Positions 1 through 9,213 of a DNA stretch of 64,000 nucleotides are shown here, one piece after another. The translations under genes were made by a program, and so were the position numbers. The stretch is from Planctomycetales bacterium 10988 (GTDB taxonomy: Bacteria > Planctomycetota > Planctomycetia > Pirellulales > Pb10988), in contig CP043547.1 in the NCBI GenBank assembly GCA_009664345.1, positions 4,492,709-4,556,708 of the forward strand. The letters run 5' to 3'. The notes beneath the pieces were generated by a model. The model searched no databases. It was not told the DNA's origin and saw only the letters and a list, made by a program, of their open reading frames with translations. Positions within the stretch are counted from its first letter, which is position 1; each line of letters opens with the position of its first letter.

Positions 1-72
1 GGAAATCTTTATTTCCGTTCAATAAACTTCTCTCTTCATTTTTGTTGAGTCTCTTACCCAACGAGAAAGCAA

Positions 73-849
73 ATGGGTGCTGAACAATCAAGGGTTTCTC
101 TGCCCAAGCGAGTGCTGATCACCGGAGTTCACACCGGGGTGGGGCATGCCTTGGCCGATTATTATTTACAACAAGGAAGCCAGGTCTGGGGCATCAGTCG
201 AAGCCGCCCCGAGGACTTGAGCAAGCACCCGGCTTTCGACTTCCTTTCGCTTGACTTGACCGACCACGATCGAGTTGGTCCCGAAATTAAGCATTGGCTG
301 CATGAGGTAGATCATTTCGATTTCGTACTGTTAAATGCAGGAATTTTAGGGAGTTTCGGTGATCTCCGCGAGGCTGATCTCGATGAGATGAAGCAAGTCA
401 TGGAGCTAAATCTCTGGGCGAATAAATCCGTTGTCGATGCTTTGGATGCCGCCGTTGATCGTATCCAACAAATGGTCTTCATGTCGTCGGGAGCCTCTGT
501 CAATGGAAATCGCGGATGGCGAGGTTATGCTCTTTCCAAAGCGGCTCTCAATATGATGGCGATGCTTTATGCCGCGGAGTTGACCGGCACGCACTGCTCG
601 GCGTTTGCCCCCGGCATCGTCGAAACAACGATGCAAGACCAATTGCAAAGCTTTCCGCAAGACGAACGATTTCCCTCGCTCGAAGCACTTCGCTCCAAAC
701 GCAATACCTCGGCGATGCCTACGCCTGGGGAAGCCGCGCCCAAGCTGGCGGCTGCCATGGCGATGATTCCCGATGCTGCCCCCAGCGGGGAATTTTTGGA
801 TATCCGTCACCCACCGCTTTCTACTGTCTTGGACGAAGCCACGGTCTAG
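73..849 (+). CDS. SDR-family NAD(P)-dependent oxidoreductase
   Basis: A 258-residue short-chain dehydrogenase/reductase, probably cytosolic. The Rossmann glycine motif TGVHTGVG is at residues 17-24, the NAG structural motif near residue 88, the catalytic serine in MSSGAS near 138-139 and the YxxxK pair at Tyr152/Lys156. Length is normal for a classical SDR. The start is the first ATG, preceded by the purine-rich GAGAAAG. It is followed on the same strand by a methyltransferase and a flavoprotein reductase, so it may tailor the same small molecule; the substrate cannot be read from sequence. Assignment to the SDR family is secure, the specific reaction is not. Confidence 0.9.
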   Translation: MGAEQSRVSLPKRVLITGVHTGVGHALADYYLQQGSQVWGISRSRPEDLSKHPAFDFLSLDLTDHDRVGPEIKHWLHEVDHFDFVLLNAGILGSFGDLREADLDEMKQVMELNLWANKSVVDALDAAVDRIQQMVFMSSGASVNGNRGWRGYALSKAALNMMAMLYAAELTGTHCSAFAPGIVETTMQDQLQSFPQDERFPSLEALRSKRNTSAMPTPGEAAPKLAAAMAMIPDAAPSGEFLDIRHPPLSTVLDEATV

Positions 850-936
850 GAGCCAGTGATCAAAGCCGACGAGAATCAGGAAACCCCGGTAATTGGCAAC
901 CCTCAATGACTTTTGGCCACCCATTAAAGGTTTTGC

Positions 937-1641
937 ATGCAAGAGCGGATGGTACTACCGGAGTTGATGGATGATCCGAATTTGGAATTTTCGGCCCATC
1001 GACAGGCCCTCCAGGGGCTGGCTCGCATCAATGCTTGGACGAGCAGCGCGGACCTGATCTGGGAGGCTATTCGTTCAAACATCGCGAAGGAATCTAAAAA
1101 GCACTTTTCGATTTTGGATGTCGCGACCGGTTCAGGCGATCTTTTTCCTCGACTTCAACAAAAGGCAACACGGGCGGGGATTCAATTGACGCTCGCCGGT
1201 TGTGATGTAAGTGAGCAGGCCTTGCAAATTGCCCGGCAGCGTGCGGAAACCGCCGGGGTAAAGGTTGATTTTTGGAAGCACGATCTCCTAGCTTCTCCGC
1301 TTCCCGATTCGTTTGATTTCGTTTGCTGCTCGCAATTTTTGCATCATTTGGAGAGCGAGACGGTTCCGCTGGCGCTCCAACATCTCGCCGGGGCAACGGA
1401 AAGACGATTGATTCTCGTCGATCTGATGCGTAGCCGACTGAATTACGGGTTGGTCTGGTTCGCTTGCCGGGCCTTGAGCCGATCCCCGATTGTTCATGTC
1501 GATGGGCCTCGTTCAATTCGTGCCGCTTGGACCACCAAGGAAATTACCGAACATGCCCAGTCGGCGGGTTTGAAAGAGATTCGCCTTTCCACGCATTTCC
1601 CTTGCCGATTCCGTTTGGTTTGGGATCGGCCTGTCACTTGA
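937..1641 (+). CDS. Class I SAM-dependent methyltransferase
   Basis: A 234-residue class I methyltransferase. Motif I is ILDVATGSGD near residues 59-68, and the acidic residue ending strand 2 lies in AGCDVSEQAL. The family transfers a methyl group from S-adenosylmethionine; the acceptor is unknown. Several in-frame ATGs lie close together (937, 949, 967), and a GGAG just before 967 could favour a slightly shorter protein. It ends 10 bases before the next flavoprotein gene, so the two are almost certainly cotranscribed. As far as I recall, methyltransferase plus geranylgeranyl-reductase-like pairs often sit beside type III polyketide synthases in Planctomycetota, but no such synthase is in the window. 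Confidence 0.88.
   Translation: MQERMVLPELMDDPNLEFSAHRQALQGLARINAWTSSADLIWEAIRSNIAKESKKHFSILDVATGSGDLFPRLQQKATRAGIQLTLAGCDVSEQALQIARQRAETAGVKVDFWKHDLLASPLPDSFDFVCCSQFLHHLESETVPLALQHLAGATERRLILVDLMRSRLNYGLVWFACRALSRSPIVHVDGPRSIRAAWTTKEITEHAQSAGLKEIRLSTHFPCRFRLVWDRPVT
1096..1108. repeat. AAAAANYRCTTTTT palindrome, one end mismatch, inside a gene
   Basis: Core GCAC, last T replaced by C, in the methyltransferase gene (codons for Lys-Lys-His-Phe). Confidence 0.45.
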
Positions 1642-1651
1642 AAGTCGCGTC

Positions 1652-2908
1652 ATGCCGCTCGCTTCGATCACCTCGCAATCGCTCTCACCTGTGGCAGCGA
1701 CGGGTTCCTTTGCAGAGTTTATTTCCAGGGAATGGGAAGTGATTGTCGTCGGGGCGGGGCCGGCGGGTTCATTGGCTGCCCGGCAATTGGCCTTGGCTGG
1801 GGCAAAGGTCCTTTTGATCGATCGTAATCATTTTCCTCGGCGAAAAGTTTGCGGTTGCTGTTTGAATGCCGTTGGCTTGCAAGTTCTAGAAGAGGTCGGC
1901 TTGAAACATTTGGCGGATCGGCCCTCGCTTCCCACTACGCAACAAATGTATCTGGCGACCCGCTCCCATCGCGCGACCCTCTCGCTCATTCCCCAGGGAA
2001 AAGTCATTTCGAGGGAGGAACTCGACACCACCTTAGTCCGTGAAGCGATCGCTGCTGGGGTTGACTTTTTCCCTGGCAGGCAGGCCCGACTTGAACCAGC
2101 AATGTCGAGTACGTCAGAGGCTCCTTTCCGTGAAGTTTGGTTTCGCGGAGAAACACAACCGTTAAGGGCGAAGCTCATTCTCGCGGCGGATGGGTTGGGC
2201 GGAAGCCTGTTAAAACCGCTGGAAAATCAAGAGCCTCCTGTTTCAACTTTAGAGGTTGCCGTTCCCTCGCGGTTGGGAGTCGGCGGAATGGCGGAATCTG
2301 TCCCGGAGTTTTATCAGCCGGACACGATATATATGGCGTATGGAGATGCCGGGTATCTTGGCTTGGTGCGGCTCGCGGATGGTCGGCTTGATATGGCCGC
2401 CGCGATGAATGCAGAGGCGGTCAAGCAGCAAAAAGGTTGGGGGAACGCCCTCGCCTCGATCTTGGGCGAGGTTTCTTTTCCTTTACCGGATGATTGGGAG
2501 ACCATTCCGTGGCAAGGAACCCCGAAACTCACTTGCTCCCGCGAGCGGTTGTTTGCGGAAAGAGTCCTCGTACTGGGCGATGCAGCCGGCTATGTCGAAC
2601 CGTTTACTGGGGAAGGAATGAGTTGGGCAATGCTCTCCGCTTATGCCATCGTTCCTTTTGCCTTGCAAGCCATGCATCAAGGTACAGAGTTCGCCGGCCC
2701 CGCCTGGGATCGGCAATATCAAGAAATCATCGGAAAACGAATGCGGGCCTGTCGCTGGATACGCACGTTAGGCCAGTACCCATTCTTGGCCCGACGAGCG
2801 ATTCAACTAGGGGCTTGGTTTCCAAGTTGGACCGAACCCGTGATGCGATTACTTCATCAATCTCCAAAACCACTTTTTGAAATGAGAAGAGCATCCAAAG
2901 ATTTATAA
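1652..2908 (+). CDS. FAD-dependent oxidoreductase, geranylgeranyl reductase-like
   Basis: A 418-residue flavoprotein of the geranylgeranyl reductase / p-hydroxybenzoate hydroxylase fold. The dinucleotide-binding motif GAGPAG is at residues 34-39, a cysteine-rich CGCC segment after the first domain at 67-70, and the second FAD motif GDAAGYVEPFTGEGM near 309-323. Members reduce isoprenoid chains or hydroxylate aromatic rings. The gene starts 10 bases after the methyltransferase stop, indicating one transcript. Its TAA overlaps a copy of the AAAAANYRCTTTTT palindrome, and it faces the aldehyde dehydrogenase gene tail to tail. The substrate is unknown; a role in making a polyketide or quinone-like lipid is inferred from the gene trio. 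Confidence 0.88.
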   Translation: MPLASITSQSLSPVAATGSFAEFISREWEVIVVGAGPAGSLAARQLALAGAKVLLIDRNHFPRRKVCGCCLNAVGLQVLEEVGLKHLADRPSLPTTQQMYLATRSHRATLSLIPQGKVISREELDTTLVREAIAAGVDFFPGRQARLEPAMSSTSEAPFREVWFRGETQPLRAKLILAADGLGGSLLKPLENQEPPVSTLEVAVPSRLGVGGMAESVPEFYQPDTIYMAYGDAGYLGLVRLADGRLDMAAAMNAEAVKQQKGWGNALASILGEVSFPLPDDWETIPWQGTPKLTCSRERLFAERVLVLGDAAGYVEPFTGEGMSWAMLSAYAIVPFALQAMHQGTEFAGPAWDRQYQEIIGKRMRACRWIRTLGQYPFLARRAIQLGAWFPSWTEPVMRLLHQSPKPLFEMRRASKDL

Positions 2909-2920
2909 AAATCACTTTTT
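2907..2920 (+). repeat. AAAAANYRCTTTTT palindrome, exact
   Basis: Exact copy, core TCAC, overlapping the TAA of the flavoprotein gene. Oriented on +. Confidence 0.75.
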
Positions 2921-2948
2921 ATATTTTCTTGGACGTTCCTTCATCTCC

Positions 2949-2962
2949 AAAAAATGCTTTTA
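2949..2962 (+). repeat. AAAAANYRCTTTTT palindrome, one end mismatch
   Basis: Core ATGC, last base A. It overlaps the stop of the minus-strand aldehyde dehydrogenase gene, paired with the copy at 2907 across the convergent gap. Oriented on +. Confidence 0.65.
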
Positions 2963-4534
2963 GGAAACGTCTCTTTGACTCCAGCTACCATTGATCCGCC
3001 GCCAAGTCTCTCCGGTGGGGTTTTTATCTTGCAAGACCGGCGGAAGTCGGTGTTGGCGGACTTGATCATAACAGGCAAGTTGAGCAAAGCGGAGCATGGT
3101 GCTGGGAAAGCCAACCGCCGTGAAGCCGGGATGCCCCGTCGAGGGATACGGTCCGCCATGCTGCATTGCGGCGGAAACTGCCACCCCGGTAGGCATTTGA
3201 TCATTCAACAAGCGGCCAACTTTCGAGCGTAACACGGGGGCCAATTGATCGTAGAGGGTATCGTCTTCCCCCTGGGAGTGCGAATAGAAACAGCCCGTTA
3301 GATTCCCTTCGAGTGTGGAAAGAAGGTTAACAAGTTCGATCGGGCTTTCGGCTTCAACGATCAACGAAGCATTCCCGAACGCCTCCGCTTGCAAGGCTTC
3401 TGCATTCGCGAGGAACGTTTGACCGGAAACCTTGAGCAACGAATTTTCGAACTGACGCTCTGATTTTGGCTTCCCACCAGTGAGAAGCTCGGCCCCAGCG
3501 GTTTGAAGTAAATCCAACTGTTTTTGAAGATGTTCGCAACCAGCGGCAGAGAAGAGCGTCCCCACCGGGGCATCTTGAAAACGGGTGGTAATGGCGTTCA
3601 CGAAGGCGTCGGACTGTGTCCCTTTAAGCAAAAAGACAAGCCCCGGATTCGTGCAGAACTGGCCGGCCGCCATCAGGCAACTTGTCGTGAAAGCATCTGC
3701 GATCTCTTCGAGCTGTTCTTCCAAAGCCCCGGGAAGAATCACGACTGGGTTGATACTCGACATTTCTAGATAGATGGGTTTTCCGGCGGCATCCGCGGCG
3801 GCTTTCAATTTTTCTCCTGCCTGGCGGCTGCCGGTGTAACCTGTGGCTCCGAGGCGTGGATCGGCCACGAGTCGCAAACCGTCCTCTTTCGGCAAGCTAT
3901 ACAGAAGTTGCACCGTGGCGGTCGGCAGATCGGTTTCCTCAAGGGCGGTGAGTGCGGCTTCAGCGAAGAGGCGATGAGTGCCGGGGTGAAGTTCGTGGGC
4001 TTTGCCGATGACCGGATTGCCCGCGGCGATGGCGGCAGCGAAGTCCCCTCCGGAGATCGCCCCAAAGGCCAAGGGAAAATTATTCGGTCCCATGACAAGC
4101 ACCGGACCGAGGGCTTCATAACAAGAACGGATATTCGCTGATCCCTCAATGGTTGCCATTCGCCACGACTCGGAGCGAGCCGATTGGGCCGCTTGGCGGA
4201 GTTGATTGATCGTGCGGGGCATCTCGCCACCCATCAAGCGGGTTTCGAAGGGAAGCCCGGTTTCTAAATGAGCTTGACGGCAGATCGTTTCGGCCTGGGC
4301 TTCGATCTGCTTCGCATAGGCTTCCAGGAAGTCGGCGATTTGAGAACCCGGCAGCGATCGCAAGACCTTCGCGGCTGCGGAAGCTGCTTCCAACGCGGCA
4401 TCGACATCTTCCCAGGTGCTTTGCGGATATTGATCCGGTAGCGGCTCGCCAGTGAGGGGATTGATTACCGAAAACTCACTGCCGACTTGGGCTGGCTGCC
4501 ATTGGCCATTGATCAAAACAGGTTGAGTGGACAT
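2960..4534 (-). CDS. Aldehyde dehydrogenase, alpha-ketoglutarate-semialdehyde type
   Basis: A 524-residue NAD(P)-dependent aldehyde dehydrogenase. The catalytic cysteine is Cys294 in GQFCTNPG and the general base is Glu257 in LEMSSINP. Both motifs and the length match the ketoglutaric semialdehyde dehydrogenase subfamily, which oxidises 2,5-dioxopentanoate to 2-oxoglutarate at the end of non-phosphorylating pentose, uronate or hydroxyproline catabolism. No other gene of those pathways is adjacent, so the substrate is inferred from family likeness only. It is alone on its strand here, and its stop codon overlaps a near copy of the AAAAANYRCTTTTT palindrome. Confidence 0.88.
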   Translation of the reverse strand: MSTQPVLINGQWQPAQVGSEFSVINPLTGEPLPDQYPQSTWEDVDAALEAASAAAKVLRSLPGSQIADFLEAYAKQIEAQAETICRQAHLETGLPFETRLMGGEMPRTINQLRQAAQSARSESWRMATIEGSANIRSCYEALGPVLVMGPNNFPLAFGAISGGDFAAAIAAGNPVIGKAHELHPGTHRLFAEAALTALEETDLPTATVQLLYSLPKEDGLRLVADPRLGATGYTGSRQAGEKLKAAADAAGKPIYLEMSSINPVVILPGALEEQLEEIADAFTTSCLMAAGQFCTNPGLVFLLKGTQSDAFVNAITTRFQDAPVGTLFSAAGCEHLQKQLDLLQTAGAELLTGGKPKSERQFENSLLKVSGQTFLANAEALQAEAFGNASLIVEAESPIELVNLLSTLEGNLTGCFYSHSQGEDDTLYDQLAPVLRSKVGRLLNDQMPTGVAVSAAMQHGGPYPSTGHPGFTAVGFPSTMLRFAQLACYDQVRQHRLPPVLQDKNPTGETWRRINGSWSQRDVS

Positions 4535-4672
4535 CGCGTTTCTCCCATGGTTCCGAGTGTTTCCCTTGTTTCGTAGGTTTTAACACATTCCGGAAGCATG
4601 GAATAGGGACGGCCACGATAGCGAAAATGGAACTCTGGAAGTTGAACGGTTCTCTAGCCGAAAGAAGCTCGT

Positions 4673-7486
4673 TTACTTCGCGTGAAAGAAGATCGGAAGA
4701 AGCGGATAAGGGGCCAGGCGGCGATTCGCCTCCGAGCCGACGGCGACGAGAAGTTGATCTTCGCCCCGGAAGCGGCGTTGGAAATCCATATTGTCAGGAA
4801 AAGGCGTGAACGGGAGCAGCATCGCGGAAACAATCTTACGAGGGTTCTTGATCTGTTCCGCATCCAGATAGACAAAAATCTTGCCATCGACCAGCCATCC
4901 CTGGCTTCGCGGCATCCACTGGAGATGGGCTCCGCGATAGTGGGTGGGTGGTTTGCTTTTGAACATCTCTTCAAGGATCACATGCATCACCTGCGAACCA
5001 TCGTTCATATCCCAACAAGAAAGAACCTTTAGCCCAGAGAAGGAGGTGAAAAATCCGGCGAGCCAGCGATCATCCGGAGAATAGATAAGTTGCTCGCAAA
5101 TGTAACCTGATTCAAAACTGAGGTTCGGAGCTTGAATCCGGCCCACTTCTTTCTGCTCCTGGGCATCATAAAAGTCAATCAGCCCTTGATCCGCCCACAA
5201 GGCAAGATGGCGGCGGTCATGACTGACAGCGGTTGCGTCCGCATAATATTCATTCAGTGGAATGGTGGTCGGTTCTTGTTGGCTCATTCGATTCCAAAGC
5301 ATCAACTGACCATCTAGACGCGAGGTGACCGACAAGGACTCATTGTTCCAAAAGCGGAAAGCTCGCAAGGACCGTGGTTCCTCGGCGACCGTCCAGATGG
5401 TTTCGCGACCTGACGAGATGATTGAATAGAGGTAGATTTCCGACTTTTGATCTTCGTCCAGCGACTTAACCGGGCGGGCGGCCAAGCGTTCGCCATCGGC
5501 ACTGAGTTGCAGAGTCTTCGGATCGATCGGGTCTGAGATCGAAATCGCCCCGGTTTGCGAGTTAGTTTCCAGATTCCAAACGCGGCAAGAAAGCTGTTTT
5601 TCTCCCAAGGAGATCAACCCGACAAAAGAGGAGCTTTCATCTTCCGGATAGATCAACCGGTCCGCGGCACCCAGTGGAAGTTCCATCTTCCCATCGACAG
5701 ACTTCGACAAAGGCTCAGAGGCTTCGGCAGGTTCCTGCGGTTGAATTTCCCAGTATCCCGGCAGGGCATTCTTGGCGATCGAATTGACTTCTTTATTGAC
5801 GGTTGTGTTGTTGAAGAAGGTGCTTTGCGAATGATTGATCGTGTGCTGATAAACCGGGGTATCCCATTTTTTAAAGGGGCTATCCTCGGGCAAGAACGAA
5901 TCAAGGTCCGCTCGGATGGCGTCTTTTGTGCCAGAGGTATCCAGCGTTTTTGAAATCGTTTTCTGAGGGGAATCCGAAAAGACAATGATTTCTCTGGTCA
6001 CCGCTGACGGCGTGAGGTCTGGGCCGCCTTGCGACTCGACCAAGCGGCTGAGGAACTCGATTCCCCGTGGAATTCCTTCTTCGATCATACTATCATAATG
6101 CCCGCCGCTGTTGATGGTGGTCAGTTCCGTCTTCTTTCCCTCTTCTTTGAGGGCTTTGAAATAATCCGAAATCCCATCGACGGAAACGACACTGTCATCT
6201 TTCGCCGCGAAGAGAAACGTTGGGCACTGGGTCCGACCGAGATTATTCCAAGGGTTGTAGTTTTCTAAAAACTTCGCCACATCCGAGCGTTGCACGAATT
6301 GTTGACCGAAGCTCGAATCGCCTTGCGAAAGGTGCTTTTTAATATCAACGCAAGGGGCATACGCTACACAACCACGGATGCGGGGTTCGCGTTGGCTGAG
6401 TTGCAAGGCTAGGGTTCCCGCCGAACTGTGCCCGGCGGCGTAAAGCATCTCCGGATCGATTTCAGGAACATTCTCCAAGGCGAAATCGATGGCCTGCTGG
6501 GCATTGAGCAAACCGGCTTGGCTCCGGTGAAAAATCCGGAAAGAGTTATCGAGCCAACGTCCGGTCAGTTTCGATTGAAAGGCCGTCGGCACTTTCCCCG
6601 ATAAATCATAGGCCACCACGGCAAACCCCGCTTCGACATACGGCCAATGCTCGGGCTGATCTCCTTCTGACAATTCGATGCCATGAATCAACGGCGTTCC
6701 TGCAGGAGCCACGAAGACGCAAGGTAAAGATTTCGCTTGATCTGCCCCTTCCGGCAGATAAATCCAGACCGTTTGCTCGTCCTGCATGACGGAATTCGTG
6801 AAGGTTGCTGTCGTATACTTCGCCTTATGAGAACTTACCGCCGACCAACGCAAATTGACTTTCGGAACCGGAGGGCGTGTGGGAGAACGCGATTCACTCC
6901 CATTCGCGGAACCATCCTCGGACTCAGTCGTTTGTTCGGGAGTATCCTCGGAACTGTTTTCTTTATCAGCCGAGGTATCTAAATTCAAGGCATTGTTCGC
7001 TACTGCCCCATTGGAATCTTCTTCCGAGGAGAAACGAGAGGCCGTCATCATGCCAATGGTAAGGAAGATAAAGCACGTCAGACCGATGCCGCAGGCTAAC
7101 AATAACCACTCGCCCGAGGTACGGCCCCGCGAAGGAAGCGGTCGTTCGGTCGGGGCTTGCCAGACGGAAGAACCGCCTTGGGGAATCGAGGAAGGGGTGT
7201 TCGAAAGGGCATCATCCGCGTATCCTGCCGGAAAGGATTGGCCTGGCTGATTCGGCGCAGGGGGATATCCTTGACCAGGACGCGCCGGCCGACCCGCACT
7301 CCGTCCCGGCTGCCGGGGAGTCGGGGATTGAGGAGGATAGAGCGATCCTCCCTCCGGTGACGGTTGCCCTGGCCGAGCGGGTTGCTGTGGCTGAGGACCT
7401 TGCCCCGGACGGATCGGACGGAGAGGTTCATTTCGCTTACGGGGATACTCCGGATTCACCGAATGGTTCCTTTTCTGGATTCGCAA
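4673..7486 (-). CDS. Membrane-anchored alpha/beta hydrolase with beta-propeller-like tail
   Basis: A 937-residue three-part protein. Residues 1-120 are rich in Pro, Gly, Gln and Arg (low complexity, probably cytoplasmic). One transmembrane helix follows at about 126-148, then an acidic Ser/Glu linker. The middle is a serine-hydrolase domain with nucleophile Ser354 in GHSSAG, a likely acid in AAKDDSVVSVD and a histidine in SGGHYD, resembling dienelactone hydrolase or prolyl oligopeptidase folds. The last 300 residues carry irregular WD40-like blades (LSADGERLAARP, YSPDDRWLAGF). The order suggests an extracytoplasmic hydrolase tethered by its N-terminus. Substrate unknown. It is divergent from lhgO, with a 451-base gap between them. 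Confidence 0.72.
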   Translation of the reverse strand: MRIQKRNHSVNPEYPRKRNEPLRPIRPGQGPQPQQPARPGQPSPEGGSLYPPQSPTPRQPGRSAGRPARPGQGYPPAPNQPGQSFPAGYADDALSNTPSSIPQGGSSVWQAPTERPLPSRGRTSGEWLLLACGIGLTCFIFLTIGMMTASRFSSEEDSNGAVANNALNLDTSADKENSSEDTPEQTTESEDGSANGSESRSPTRPPVPKVNLRWSAVSSHKAKYTTATFTNSVMQDEQTVWIYLPEGADQAKSLPCVFVAPAGTPLIHGIELSEGDQPEHWPYVEAGFAVVAYDLSGKVPTAFQSKLTGRWLDNSFRIFHRSQAGLLNAQQAIDFALENVPEIDPEMLYAAGHSSAGTLALQLSQREPRIRGCVAYAPCVDIKKHLSQGDSSFGQQFVQRSDVAKFLENYNPWNNLGRTQCPTFLFAAKDDSVVSVDGISDYFKALKEEGKKTELTTINSGGHYDSMIEEGIPRGIEFLSRLVESQGGPDLTPSAVTREIIVFSDSPQKTISKTLDTSGTKDAIRADLDSFLPEDSPFKKWDTPVYQHTINHSQSTFFNNTTVNKEVNSIAKNALPGYWEIQPQEPAEASEPLSKSVDGKMELPLGAADRLIYPEDESSSFVGLISLGEKQLSCRVWNLETNSQTGAISISDPIDPKTLQLSADGERLAARPVKSLDEDQKSEIYLYSIISSGRETIWTVAEEPRSLRAFRFWNNESLSVTSRLDGQLMLWNRMSQQEPTTIPLNEYYADATAVSHDRRHLALWADQGLIDFYDAQEQKEVGRIQAPNLSFESGYICEQLIYSPDDRWLAGFFTSFSGLKVLSCWDMNDGSQVMHVILEEMFKSKPPTHYRGAHLQWMPRSQGWLVDGKIFVYLDAEQIKNPRKIVSAMLLPFTPFPDNMDFQRRFRGEDQLLVAVGSEANRRLAPYPLLPIFFHAK

Positions 7487-7937
7487 TTGAAACCGGCGAT
7501 TCCGCCAGCTTCTACTATCTCAATCTGAGATAATAAGGACGAGGTCTATCATCTATTATAATTTTAGATGATTCTTAGAGGGACACAACCACAAATTCCC
7601 ATGAAGTTCGCAAGGAGAACTTTGTAGAATTCAGTTAAAAGTGAATGAACGAAGGTAAACATGCTCTTATGTATACCATCTAAAAGTCGAACTTCCTTGT
7701 CAAGACATTTTCGCGAAAGGTCCTAGTAAGAGTTCGTCTCTTCTTACAAAATGTTCGTGAAATTCAGGTAGCTTTTTTTCTCCGCCTTGATTTCTCCGCA
7801 GAAACTTTCAACCATCAACGGCAGAATCTCCTTTGTTTTGACACCTTCCTGCCAGATATCGTTCCCTCAATTTTCTCAGAAAAAATTCTCGCTCACTTGG
7901 TCCTCCATCGATTCAACCTCTAGAAATCAGGTCCACC
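7487..7937. other. Divergent intergenic region, AT-rich
   Basis: This 451-base AT-rich gap separates two divergently transcribed genes and should hold both promoters. The only structure I see is a short inverted repeat, AAGTTC at 7604-7609 and GAACTT at 7617-7622, which could be an operator or chance. No convincing small ORF, RNA gene or riboswitch is visible. Confidence 0.4.
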
Positions 7938-9155
7938 ATGACAAACCCTTACGATGTCGTCATTATCGGGGGAGGAATTATCGGCCCGGCAGTCGCCTGG
8001 GTTCTTTCGTCTCGCTGGGATTTGCGAATCCTTCTCTTAGAGGCCGAAAGCGAGTTGGCCACCCACCAAACCGGACACAATAGTGGGGTGATTCACTCTG
8101 GTCTTTATTATCGACCGGGTTCGCTCAAGGCCCGCAATTGCACTTCTGGTCGGGAAAAGCTTTACGAATTTTGCCAAGAGCACAACATTCCCCACGACCG
8201 TTGCGGGAAGATCGTCGTCGCTTGCACCCCAGAGGAAGTGACCCAACTCAATCGGCTTGAAGACCGTGGCAGGGAAAATGGCATCGCCGATCTCCGCCGA
8301 CTCGAAGGTGAGGAGATTGCCGAATATGAACCGCATGTCTCCGCCTTGGCTGCTTTGCATGTCCCGGTCACGGGAATCGTCGATTATCCGGCGGTCGCCA
8401 AGAAATATGCCGAGTTGGCCAAACAAAACGGTGCCGATATTCAAACCAATCAAAAGGTGGAAAAGGTCACGCCGAAGCCGGGTCAGTTCATCATTCAAAC
8501 GGCTCATGGCGAAGTTATTGGAAAGCACTTGATCAACTGTGCCGGCTTGGAATGCGACCGCGTGGCGAAACTCTGCGGCATTAAAACCCCGATCCAGATT
8601 ATTCCCTTTCGCGGCGATTATTATGAGCTTGTCCCGGACCGGACGCATTTGATCAAGAACCTCGTTTATCCGGTGCCTGATCCTCGGTTCCCTTTCTTGG
8701 GCGTTCACTTCACCAGGATGATTCACGGCGGGGTTGAAGCCGGGCCGAATGCCGTCTTGTCCTTGAAACGCGAAGGCTACCATCGCACGAGTTTTTCTCT
8801 GAAAGATACGCTAGAGACAATGAAGTTCCCCGGCTTTTGGAAACTCGGCAAGAAACACTGGCGGATGGGCCTCGCCGAAGTGATGCGGGCGGCGAGCAAA
8901 AGTGCCTTTGTCCGCGATCTTCGCAAACTGGTCCCGGAAATCAAAGAGGAAGATGTTCGCCCAGCCGGTGCCGGCGTGCGTGCCCAGGCCGTGGAACCCG
9001 ATGGCAGCCTTGTTGATGATTTTTATATTGAATCGGCTCCTGGCCAGTTGCATGTTTTAAATGCCCCGAGCCCTGCCGCAACCGCCTCGATTAGCATCGG
9101 CGAAACCATCGCGGAGCAGGCAGCGACCCATTTTGAACTTGGACCAGCAAAATAG
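7938..9155 (+). CDS. lhgO: L-2-hydroxyglutarate oxidase-like FAD enzyme
   Basis: A 405-residue FAD-dependent oxidoreductase of the DAO superfamily. The N-terminal motif VIIGGGIIGPA binds the ADP part of FAD; HNSGVIHSG near residue 50 and GAGVRAQAV near the C-terminus are characteristic of the LhgO/YgaF group, which oxidises L-2-hydroxyglutarate to 2-oxoglutarate and passes electrons to the membrane quinone pool. Length matches the family (about 400). The ATG follows CCACC without a clear Shine-Dalgarno. Downstream, after 58 bases holding one AAAAANYRCTTTTT palindrome, lies a ubiD-like gene on the same strand; whether the two are functionally linked is unclear. Confidence 0.88.
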   Translation: MTNPYDVVIIGGGIIGPAVAWVLSSRWDLRILLLEAESELATHQTGHNSGVIHSGLYYRPGSLKARNCTSGREKLYEFCQEHNIPHDRCGKIVVACTPEEVTQLNRLEDRGRENGIADLRRLEGEEIAEYEPHVSALAALHVPVTGIVDYPAVAKKYAELAKQNGADIQTNQKVEKVTPKPGQFIIQTAHGEVIGKHLINCAGLECDRVAKLCGIKTPIQIIPFRGDYYELVPDRTHLIKNLVYPVPDPRFPFLGVHFTRMIHGGVEAGPNAVLSLKREGYHRTSFSLKDTLETMKFPGFWKLGKKHWRMGLAEVMRAASKSAFVRDLRKLVPEIKEEDVRPAGAGVRAQAVEPDGSLVDDFYIESAPGQLHVLNAPSPAATASISIGETIAEQAATHFELGPAK

Positions 9156-9177
9156 GATCACCAACAACCAGCCCTTC

Positions 9178-9191
9178 AAAAACCACTTTTT
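9178..9191 (+). repeat. AAAAANYRCTTTTT palindrome, exact
   Basis: Exact copy with core CCAC, between the lhgO stop and the ubiD-like start. The asymmetric core orients it on the + strand. Confidence 0.75.
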
Positions 9192-9213
9192 AATAGACAA
9201 GAGTTACACATCA

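Noticed and set aside
6327-6340. GAAAGGTGCTTTTT as a further motif copy
   Set aside because: Two mismatches and a coding location.
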